From: Pavlovales sp. CCMP2436
Taxonomy: Eukaryota > Haptophyta > Pavlovophyceae > Pavlovales
Direction: 5' to 3'
NCBI GenBank assembly: GCA_026770615.1
Contig: MU631344.1
Span: 484,319 to 495,017 of the forward strand
Length of the DNA stretch: 10,699 bases
Under the pieces are notes generated by a model that was given only the letters and a program-made list of their open reading frames with translations, did not search any database and was not told where the DNA came from. The translations under genes were made by a program, and so were the position numbers. Shown here one piece after another: positions 5,161 to 10,699 of the stretch. How positions within the stretch are numbered: position 1 is the first letter of the stretch; each line of letters begins with the position of its first letter.

Positions 5161-5487
5161 ATTCGAATTTGCAAAACGCGTCTGCGCGTCCCTCCATATA
5201 CGCGCGCCCCCGCGTGAAGCGCATGTACTTTGGGGTTAAAAAGGGGGTCATAGGGTAGGGGCTTCACGGTATGTCCACGGGGAAGAGGGGTGGGTGGAGG
5301 CTCCTTCACTCTTCCTTCTTCTTTGTAGTGGGGAGGAGAAGAGTGAAGGATCCTCCGCCCACCCCTTTTTCCCGTGGACATACCGTGGAGCCCCTACCCT
5401 ATGACCCCCTTTTAAACCCCAAAGTCCATGCGCTTCACGCGGTGGCGCGCGCATATAAAGGGACGCGTGGACGCGTTTTGCGAATTA
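5161..5487. repeat. Large inverted repeat (about 150-bp arms, about 90% identical)
   Basis: The left arm runs from about 5161 (TTTGCAAAACGCGTC...) to 5315 and the right arm from about 5337 to 5487. They are complementary with scattered substitutions, for example GGGGTTAAAAAGGGGGTCAT against ATGACCCCCTTTTAAACCCC. The loop is about 20-25 nt of C/T then G-rich sequence. Differences between arms indicate age or independent mutation. The right arm contains GCATATAAAGGG (TATAAA at 5454-5459), absent in that form from the left arm. No transposase is nearby, so it looks like a fold-back or MITE insertion. Confidence 0.9.
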
Positions 5488-5678
5488 TTTGACTCCCAGC
5501 GCGGTCGTCGCTCGATGATTTCTCGAGTCGCGTATGTTTCCTTACTTTGTCTACAGCGCGTAGACGTGATAGACGACCACGGAGGCAGCAAATATGAGTC
5601 AGCAAACTCAAAGCACCTCACCAGGGGAGACCCCACGTTCGGACTAAACGTCCCACGTTCTGGACTGCCCACGCTGCC

Positions 5679-5726
5679 AGGAGCACCCCCGATGGCGCTG
5701 CTAGGAGCACCCCCGATGGCGCTGCT
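5679..5726 (+). repeat. 24-bp tandem duplication
   Basis: AGGAGCACCCCCGATGGCGCTGCT occurs twice without mismatch (5679-5702, 5703-5726). In the open frame preceding the ATG at 5754 it encodes GAPPMALL twice. It lies 28 bp upstream of that ATG and adds two upstream ATGs (5692, 5716). Confidence 0.95.
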
Positions 5727-5753
5727 GCGCCACTCCGGCACCCGCTCCGCTCG

Positions 5754-6074
5754 ATGAGGCGCGCGGCCGTGCTCAGCTGCCTGCTCGCCGCGCTCAGTGC
5801 GCTCTCGGTCGCGGTCAGCCTCGATCGCACCAGGCTGCTGCACGGGCGCTCGGCCTCGCCGCCGGCTGAGCGCAGCCACCGCCCGCTCTACACGCGGCAG
5901 CTCGACGTATCGACGCTCGTGGCCGCATGCGACCAAGACCTGTGGATTCCGCACGCGCTTGTGCTGAGCGACAGTGACGTTATCAAAATCGCGATCCAGA
6001 GCATTGACGCGATGCGCCTCAACGACGACAAGATCGGCAACCCAGCGCGGCCAGCTTATGCGGCAGCGGCATGA
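5754..6074 (+). CDS. Small secreted or membrane-targeted hypothetical protein (106 aa)
   Basis: The ATG at 5754 starts MRRAAVLSCLLAALSALSVA, a textbook signal peptide: two arginines, then a leucine/alanine core, with likely cleavage near residues 20-24 (VAVS-LD). The mature part contains LDVSTLVAACDQDLWIPHAL and SDSDVIKIAIQSIDAMRLND, both compatible with helices, and ends in an alanine-rich tail before TGA. Codons are strongly G/C-ending, like the exons elsewhere in the window, and the opposite-strand open frame looks like its shadow. After the TGA (6072-6074) the same frame stays open for another 42 codons, to TAG at 6201, with RGHHRICMMYTNVLHVSMVRS at the end, so the true gene could continue by splicing or could be broken. 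An upstream frame (open from before 5560) ends in TGA overlapping this ATG (ATGA). No family is recognised. Confidence 0.6.
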   Translation: MRRAAVLSCLLAALSALSVAVSLDRTRLLHGRSASPPAERSHRPLYTRQLDVSTLVAACDQDLWIPHALVLSDSDVIKIAIQSIDAMRLNDDKIGNPARPAYAAAA

Positions 6075-6203
6075 AGCTCCAAGCTCAAGCTCACGCTCAA
6101 GTTCAAGCCAAGGCCGCAGCACTCCCGCGGCAACACTCGTGGGCACCACAGAATCTGCATGATGTACACGAACGTCCTGCATGTGTCGATGGTGAGATCG
6201 TAG

Positions 6204-6418
6204 TTGCATAAATATGTTATGAGGATCCTATGGAACTGGGGCTGGTTCACAATTTCTTGAGCAGGTACATGTTTTTACGGCCTATCACCCTTACGTGGTT
6301 TGGTGAGCTGCGGGATGAGGTGCTGCGGGGTGAAGGGCGAGCGGGGCAGCCTAGAATCATTTTGTTGTTGTTATTTGAGTTTTTTTGGTTGAAAACCGAT
6401 GGCTGTTAGTTACTATCT
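6204..6418. other. Intergenic, no gene seen
   Basis: Mixed-composition DNA with a TTTTGTTGTTGTTATTTGAG stretch (6359-6379) and GATGGCT shortly after, echoing the T-rich repeats at 7324-7450. No coding, RNA or repeat signal stronger than that. Confidence 0.4.
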
Positions 6419-6579
6419 CAAACGCGGTTTGATTCGCGAGGCGGGGGCGAGGCGAGGCGTGACCTGGAGATTCGGGTTGGTCGCGACTTGCGGGTTAAAG
6501 GGGGCGTGTGGAAGTTTGGGTCTGCGCACCCGCGTTTCGCGGTGTGCGAGGGTCTACTGTCGGGAGGCTCGCAAGGTCG

Positions 6580-7300
6580 GGACTTAAAAAACGGGGCAAC
6601 GCCGTTCTCCGCCCGCCTGGGTGCGCACGCGGCCTTCTCCGCCACCAGCTTGGGTGCGCGCGCGTCCTTCTTCTCCTTCATTGCCTTAGCCGCGTTCTCC
6701 GTGCTCTCCTCCGCGCGCGCGGCGCTCTTCGCCACCGCTCTCCGGGCCTGCGCGTCTCTCCTCCCTGCAAACCTCTGTCCCATCACGACGACGGGCACCA
6801 CGCGTGGCTCGTGCGCCTCGACGGCGGGCAGGTCTGCGGGCGGCTGCTAGACATGCGGCTCGATGGTGGGCAGCTCGAAGTGCGGCTCGGCGTGGGGCTC
6901 CGGCGGGAGCGCGTTGCCCGCAAACCTGCCTCCCACCTCCGCTCAGAACGGGCGGCAGCTCGTGCGGCTTGTGAGCTCGACGGCAGCCAGCTCGGTAGGC
7001 GGCTGCTCGACGTGGCGCTCGACGGCTTCGAAGTGCGGTTCAACCGGCTCGGGCGGCGCGTGCGGCTCGGGCGGGACGGGCAGGACGGGCGGCTCGTGCG
7101 GCTCGTGCGGGACGGGCGGCTCGTGCTGTTCGTGCTCGTGCGGGACGGCGGGCACCTCCGGCAGGACGGGCGGCGGCTCGCGCGCGTCGTGCGGCTCGGG
7201 TGGGACGGGCGTCTCGGGCACCTCCGGTGGGAGCGCGTTGCTCGCGAACCCGCCTCCGCTGTCCTCCCCCCGGGGGGGCGGTGGGGGTTTCGTTATTGCA
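6580..7300 (-). pseudogene. Possible broken minus-strand proline-rich repeat gene
   Basis: The minus strand at about 6943-7300 encodes a proline/glutamate/histidine-rich stretch (for example PPVLPEVPAVPHEHEQHEPP and PPEPVEPHFEAVERHVEQPP), then stops at TGA near 6943. At 6795-6910 a related unit appears (PPEPHAEPHFELPTIEPHV), followed by TAG where the other unit has GAG, then QPPADLPAVEAHEP. Below that, 6580-6800 reads as an A/K/R/E-rich segment (KSAARAEESTENAAKAMKEK). The two P/E/H units share GCAACGCGCTCCC[A/G]CCGGAG, so this is an internal duplication with a nonsense change. The plus strand is also open across 6508-7326, but as an R/L/D/G-rich antisense product. Introns rather than mutations could explain the stops. 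Function unknown. Confidence 0.35.
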
Positions 7301-7323
7301 GATTTTCGCTTTGTGGTTATTTT

Positions 7324-7450
7324 TGAACTGAGTGTTTCAACTGGTTTGAGTTTTTACCTATGGCTATTTATGAACTTAGTGTTTCCAAACTGGTTTGAGC
7401 TTTTACCTATGGCTCTTCATGAACTGAGTGGTTTTGTTTTTTACCTATTG
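7324..7450. repeat. Tandem repeat, about 48-bp unit, 2.6 copies
   Basis: Units begin TGAACTGAGTG or TGAACTTAGTG at 7324, 7371 and 7420 and continue AACTGGTTTGAG, TTTTTACCTATGGCT. The third copy is shortened. On the minus strand this lies past the 3' end of the retrotransposon relic, so it may be part of its 3' tail or an unrelated array. Confidence 0.8.
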
Positions 7451-7477
7451 AGCCGCATTTACATAGAGTTTTCATTG

Positions 7478-7516
7478 TTTGTACCGGCGCGCGGCGGCGC
7501 CGCGCCGACAAATAAC
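7478..7516. repeat. GC-rich palindrome flanked by TTTGT/ACAAA
   Basis: TTTGTACCGGCGCGCGGCGG is followed by CGCCGCGCCGACAAAT; the arms are imperfectly complementary, centred on GGCGCC at about 7496. It could mark an insertion edge or form a stable hairpin. No function can be assigned. Confidence 0.5.
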
Positions 7517-7540
7517 CGTATAAAATTAGAATGACGTGCG

Positions 7541-9297
7541 CTAATGCGCAGCTCGCCTAACCGCCGGGGCGGTAATCTCCCGCCCCTGGTCTAGTCCCAG
7601 GCGGCGGGGTGACTCAATAATCCTCCACTTATCTCTAAAAACTCTCTCCTCATCCAAGGTGGTTGCGGTTGTTGGCATGGGATAAGTGGTTTGGTTCCTC
7701 TGTAGTGTGAGCCGATGTTGCTGTGTATCATGCAAATGGGCGTGGGTCCGAGGTCTGTTTGTCTGGGTGTGTTTATCAGTGTAAGTAGTGAATTTTGTCG
7801 GAGCCTGCGTGCCCCTGGTCTTGGTGCTGCTGGTGGCGCTCATTGGACGCTTAAAGTTGATTTGGTAGTGGATGGGCTGGGTGAGGTAGGTTGGGGTCTG
7901 GGCCTGCCATATGAATAAATAAAGTTGAGGTCACGTCTATTCCCACTTGCTTGTGAGTGGCTATTGCTATGTCGATCCGTAGGATGGTTGCTATGCTTTA
8001 GAACATTGTGTTGTGTATCCAACCGTCTTCCTTTGCCTGATATTCCATCGACCACATGGGAGCGGTGCTGTTGCCACAGGGATCTGTTGGGTCTTCGTCG
8101 GGCCGTCTGAGGTCCAAGTGGTTCTGGACGGTTTCGGGTAGCACCCGGGCGTGAACTATGGCTCGTTCGCGGAGGTTCGCTGCTGCTTGTTTGTGACTTG
8201 CACCGCTGCCGTCGATTCCCATGCTGCGTAGAGGAAACAGTTCCCGTCACCCACAACGTTCAGATCCATGAGGTTTACGGTAGCATGGAGTTTTCCGATT
8301 TCCCAGGCTCTCGCTGGTGTCCATTTGATGGTTGGCTTGGGTTTCCCATGGCGGCCCTTTTGAACGCGTGGGCGTTTCGAGGGGTTGTCGATGGTTAGTG
8401 CGTTGCTTCCATCTCTATCTTCTGTTGGAGTGTTGTTGGTTAGTGTGCTGCTTCCGGCTCCATTTCCTGTTGGGGGGTTGGGTATGCCTGTACCCTTTTT
8501 TGTGCGAGGTCGTTTGGGGGGGCTTGTAGGGTTGGAATTCCGCCCCTGGGCAGCCCGTCTGGCGTTCTTTTGTTTTTGATGAATGTCTGTGTATTGTTGA
8601 TGGCGGCAGCTGAGGACGGCTGCGAACGCGCCGACATCGTGGGTGCTTGCCAAGTTGTTGCTTTGCGGTGGCTGGGTTGGTGGTGTGGAAGGGTCGATTT
8701 CCGTGTCCTCTGGGTCATCAGGGTCGTTTATGGGCTCATCGCCCTTAATGAGCTTGGTTCTTTCGGCGTTTAAAGCTTCAGTGGCTGCTAGGAGAACCCC
8801 TTGTATGGTGCCCGTCTTGTACTCCCAGGTTGGATTCAGTTTGAGGCATTCCTCGACTAGCTCCTGGGTCTGTATCGAGACGCTCCCGGCGTGCGCGTCC
8901 GGGTGGCTGAGTGCAGAGTCGGCGATGGCGCGTAATTCCAAGTTGGTGCCGAGTCCTCCGAGTTTTTTCATAATTACGGTTCGTCAAAGGTCACGTTGGT
9001 CGGCGGTTGCTGGGCAATGTCTCATGATATGTTCGACTGAGTCCGTATCGTCCGCTGGGTTCAGGCTTTTTCATGATGCAGAAGGGGTATTTGGTGCTAA
9101 GTTTAGGGCCACCTTCGAAGAGGGTAATGTCGAGGAGCTTTGCTTCGTCTCTTGCCCGTTCTGTGTTGTAATTCGCGGTGCCTGTCATGTATCGGACGTA
9201 TGTTCGTTGGGTAGCCTCTGAGTTTCCACCCATGGGTGGTCTTAAGGAGGCTGTTGACTCCTTTATCCAGAGGTCGGTTCGGTCCCTAAGTCAAATG
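7541..9297 (-). pseudogene. Relic of a non-LTR retrotransposon: RT-tail zinc motif plus OTU protease domain
   Basis: Read on the minus strand, the piece begins near 9297 (RDRTDLWIKESTASL). The frame shifts at an A5 tract (9067-9071) into SVEHIMRHCPATADQR, whose H-x4-C-P matches the zinc-binding tail that follows reverse transcriptase in many LINEs. After a TGA (8984-8986) comes MKKLGGLGTNLELRA and a long hydrophilic linker with two basic PPKRPR/PSKRPR patches. Then comes VVGDGNCFLYAA, the OTU cysteine-protease active-site motif (Cys codon 8237-8239). A frameshift at about 8218 leads into MGIDGSGASHKQAAANLRER. A TAA (7998-8000) interrupts before IAIATHKQVGIDVTSTLFIH, and a third shift reaches IHYQINF, the OTU catalytic histidine (codon 7868-7870). 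The tail runs to TAG at 7541. Cys-to-His spacing of about 123 residues fits OTU domains. RandI/Dualen-type algal LINEs are known to carry OTU-like proteases. The RT core itself is missing. Confidence 0.7.
7850..8265 (-). other. OTU-like cysteine protease domain within the retrotransposon relic
   Basis: OTU proteases cleave ubiquitin-type isopeptide bonds or process polyproteins. Seen here are the Asp-Gly-Asn-Cys nucleophile motif, a middle segment with W-S-M-E-Y and EDGWIHNTMF (OTU domains often have a W or E-rich patch before the central helix), an IAIATHKQ strand, and the closing I-H-Y. One TAA and two frameshifts break it, so no active enzyme can be made from this copy. Its stop and frame changes fall between, not within, the recognisable motifs. 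Confidence 0.65.
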
Positions 9298-9378
9298 GCA
9301 TGTTTTATGTGCGTCTGGTGAGGCTCCGGGGGTCTTTGCGGACATGGATGTTAATCCGGGCTGGAGAATCTCTCTTTT

Positions 9379-9575
9379 GATGCCGACCAGGGTCGGCATC
9401 AGTGTGGGGGGGGGCACAGCCCCCCCCCCACACTGAGGGGTCAGTGTGAGGCGGGAGCGGAGCCCCCGCCGCTCAGCGGCCTCAGTGTAGGTGGGGACGC
9501 GCAGCGCCCCCACACTGACGGTCTCAGGGTGGCAGGCGTGGGCGGCGGCCGTAGGCCGCCGCCGCAGCCGCCCAC
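9379..9575. repeat. Row of GC-rich hairpins with recurring CAGTGTG
   Basis: Successive stem-loops are: 9379-9400 (10-bp stem GATGCCGACC, 2-nt loop); 9400-9435 (CAGTGTG9 / C10ACACTG, 5-nt loop); 9450-9470 (GGCGGG/CCCGCC); 9468-9480 (GCCGC TCA GCGGC); 9483-9516 (CAGTGT..GTGGGG / CCCCCACACTG); and 9538-9575 (GGCGGCGGCC GTA GGCCGCCGCC with outer GTGGGC/GCCCAC). CAGTGTG or its complement recurs at nearly every stem edge. This separates the retrotransposon relic from the gene at 9628 and lies just 3' of that gene's AATAAA. It is consistent with mobile GC-cluster-type elements or a stack of insertions. Confidence 0.8.
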
Positions 9576-9583
9576 CCAATATA

Positions 9584-9589
9584 TTTATT
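9584..9589 (-). terminator. AATAAA polyadenylation-type signal
   Basis: AATAAA on the minus strand (CCAAATAAATATATT), about 39 nt after the TAG stop of the minus-strand gene at 9628. Spacing and AT-rich context fit a poly(A) signal, though protists do not always use AATAAA. Confidence 0.4.
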
Positions 9590-9627
9590 TGGGTCTAATT
9601 GCGAAAATACAAACAATATAGACAAGT

Positions 9628-9945
9628 CTAAGTTATTGATATCGTGAACCAAGTGGTGAGCAGCTGGCCAGGAGCAGGAGCAGGCCTATTCAGCTGCTGC
9701 GACTTGTAGGACTCCCAGTCCTCAGGGTGCGTCCGGTTGATGTGCCCACCCTTTGCGATCATGCTGTCTTTGCGCCCCTCGTACACATTACGCGAGTCGA
9801 GCAAGCCAGCGTCGTGAGCATCGAGGCAAATGGGGCTGTGGACGCGCTCGGCCGCCTTTGCCTCCGTGAACGGCAGGTACCCGATCTGCTTGTCACCGAT
9901 TTTGTATAAACGCGGCAGGCGGCCTCCCTCGTCTCTTTCTTCCAT
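9628..9945 (-). CDS. Hypothetical protein, 105 aa
   Basis: The first ATG on the minus strand (9943-9945) begins MEERDEGGRLPRLYKIGDKQ; the frame stays open upstream only over AT-rich sequence without ATG. The product is hydrophilic and mixed, containing GYLPFTEAKAAERVHSPICL, DAHDAGLLDSRNVYEGRKDS and INRTHPEDWESYKSQQLN, and ends TTWFTISIT before TAG. The amino-acid mix and G/C-ending codons look like a real compact cytosolic domain rather than a shadow; the plus-strand frames there are shorter. No signal peptide or membrane segment is seen. It has AT-rich flanks on both sides and an AATAAA downstream, so it may be a single-exon gene or a last exon. I do not recognise the family. Confidence 0.55.
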   Translation of the reverse strand: MEERDEGGRLPRLYKIGDKQIGYLPFTEAKAAERVHSPICLDAHDAGLLDSRNVYEGRKDSMIAKGGHINRTHPEDWESYKSQQLNRPAPAPGQLLTTWFTISIT

Positions 9946-10057
9946 CGCTTCCTCGAAGCGTACAGTAACTAACTTAATTTTAATAATCAAATCAATCGAA
10001 ACAAACGACGATGGGCCCGAGGTTTTCTTTTATCTTAAAATAATAAATCGGTAGGTA

Positions 10058-10345
10058 CCAAGGGTGGACCCGACTAGCTGTATGCGCATAATACGGTCAC
10101 TATTATTATCTTGAAAACTTGATTCTTTTGGCAGTCGGCCGTAGGCCAACTGCGTGGCGGCAGGCTGAGGTGGGAGCCACCATGTCCACTCATCGAAGCT
10201 TCAGCCCGAGCGCGCATTTTTAGCCTGCAGAAAGTTGATCAATACGCTCAAATTTTTGAAAAAGACCTAAAAAACTTGAAAAAAGGGCCTAACATTTTCT
10301 TCGCCTAGGGGCCTGCCCGGGGGCTAAAGTCGAGTCCACCCTTGG
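10058..10345. mobile_element. MITE-like element with 18-bp terminal inverted repeats
   Basis: CCAAGGGTGGACCCGACT at 10058-10075 and AGTCGAGTCCACCCTTGG at 10328-10345 are complementary with one mismatch. The 288-bp element has no coding capacity; its interior has A-rich stretches and a GCCTAGGGGCCTGCCCGGGGGC segment near the right end. GGTAC-like flanks (GTAGGTAC left, GTGGGTAC right) resemble a target duplication but are not exact. A non-autonomous DNA transposon is the simplest reading. Confidence 0.65.
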
Positions 10346-10437
10346 TGGGTACTTAACTACCGGGTGTTGCTATTATGTATAGCTATATGAGCTAAATGAG
10401 CCTGTATATGTAGTATGCACGCGTTCAAGCTATTAGC

Positions 10438-10456
10438 TATATATATATATATATAT
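10438..10456. repeat. (TA)n microsatellite
   Basis: About nine TA dinucleotides immediately before GCGAAG and the start of the last coding stretch. It may be part of an intron end or the 5' flank. Confidence 0.9.
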
Positions 10457-10462
10457 GCGAAG

Positions 10463-10699
10463 CCCCTCGAGGCCGAGTATCTCAGGAAAGCTCGTGCCCA
10501 GGACAGGGTATTCGGCCTCGCACTACCCGGCCCCCACCTAAACGGCCCGAACGCCAGCATTGGCCCGATCGAGGCCAAGCTCAACTCCGTCAAGCCGATC
10601 CGCGGGATCGTCATCGGCGCTTTCGGTGAGGTCAGCGCCGATACGCACTCGCTCGTCAAAGAAATCGCGGCGCAGGGAGGCCGCAAGATGTACGCGCTG
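10463..10699 (+). CDS. Coding exon running off the window end, unrecognised family
   Basis: From an acceptor-like GCGAAG| at 10462 the frame is open for 79 codons to the window end: PLEAEYLRKARAQDRVFGLA, then ASIGPIEAKLNSVKPIRGIV, IGAFGEVSADTHSLVKEIAA and QGGRKMYAL. Codons are strongly G/C-ending and the composition is protein-like, whereas the minus strand gives a less plausible frame. The GPIEAKL...VRG(L/I)V.GAFGE.S.DTH.L pattern resembles, from memory, repetitive element-associated ORFs in algal and dinoflagellate genomes, often downstream of reverse-transcriptase domains. That association is uncertain. Lack of an ATG suggests an internal exon or the middle of a larger ORF broken by the TA repeat. 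Confidence 0.55.

Noticed and set aside
5454..5459. TATAAA as a definite promoter of the gene at 5754
   Set aside because: It is 300 bp from the ATG and inside an inverted repeat; only transcript start data could support it. Kept as a possibility in the findings.
5531..5563. A GTATGT...TTTGTCTACAG pair that could be a tiny intron
   Set aside because: It would be about 33 nt long, shorter than usual spliceosomal introns, and nothing upstream demands it. The acceptor alone is noted as possible.
6072..6074. The TGA of the signal-peptide ORF read as selenocysteine
   Set aside because: Nothing around it resembles a redox motif, and no SECIS-like stem could be recognised downstream by eye.
5412..6209. 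A 265-codon minus-strand open frame
   Set aside because: It is antisense to the signal-peptide gene, crosses the inverted repeat, and is arginine/glutamate/proline-rich as expected of a shadow of G/C-ending codons. It lacks an ATG with a sensible context or any domain.
6508..7326. A 272-codon plus-strand open frame rich in R, L, D and G
   Set aside because: It is best explained as the antisense of proline/glutamate/histidine codon repeats. No domain is visible. Kept only as an alternative in the findings.
8643..9221. A 192-codon plus-strand open frame
   Set aside because: It lies antisense to the retrotransposon relic, whose minus-strand motifs (H-x4-C-P, MKKLGGLG, DGNC) are clear.
9379..9575. 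CRISPR-like or bacterial terminator array
   Set aside because: The stems differ in sequence and length, there are no regular spacers, and the context is eukaryotic.
10357..10686. A 109-codon minus-strand open frame
   Set aside because: It runs antisense to the better plus-strand exon and extends through the (TA)n tract, giving a YIYIYI stretch with no protein logic.

Overview
This window is nuclear DNA of a eukaryote, most likely a marine microalga or related protist. It shows GT-AG introns (with one GC-type donor copy) whose acceptors follow pyrimidine- or C-rich tracts, GC-rich coding segments with strong G/C at third positions, AT-rich and C-homopolymer-rich noncoding DNA, a 5S rRNA gene read by Pol III, and a LINE-type retrotransposon relic. 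There is no bacterial operon structure. A haptophyte or similar chromophyte alga fits the style, but the sequence alone does not settle the taxon.

Layout. 1-1587 (+) holds the last three exons of a SEC14-like CRAL-TRIO lipid-transfer protein. Its splice junctions are duplicated two or three times inside the introns. 1588-2900 is a poorly coding stretch with two short alpha-helical minus-strand open segments and a degenerate tRNA-like sequence. A 5S rRNA gene lies at about 2909-3022 (+). 3182-3628 is a nested fold-back element with long perfect arms. 3640-4952 (+) is a GC-rich coding region of unknown function. It contains a proline-rich segment, a 12-copy 11-bp minisatellite that is open in all six frames, and a 145-nt putative intron made almost entirely of a 66/67-bp-arm hairpin. 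A minus-strand terminal exon (5034-5149) converges on it. 5161-5487 is a second large inverted repeat, with arms of about 150 bp.

5754-6074 (+) encodes a small protein with a signal peptide. 6420-7300 is GC-rich low-complexity DNA, perhaps a broken minus-strand proline-rich gene. 7541-9300 (minus) is a frameshifted relic of a non-LTR retrotransposon: a C-terminal zinc-binding tail of the reverse-transcriptase region is followed by an OTU cysteine-protease domain. A row of GC-rich hairpins (9379-9575) abuts it. 9628-9945 (minus) is a 105-residue hypothetical gene with an AATAAA downstream. 10058-10345 is a MITE-like element with 18-bp terminal inverted repeats. The window ends inside a coding exon (10463-10699, +).

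The genes show no shared pathway. The unifying theme is DNA that remodels genes: duplicated splice junctions, fold-back repeats in or next to genes, a frame-shifting minisatellite, and mobile-element relics. The best candidates for something under-described are the hairpin intron and the multiplied splice sites.
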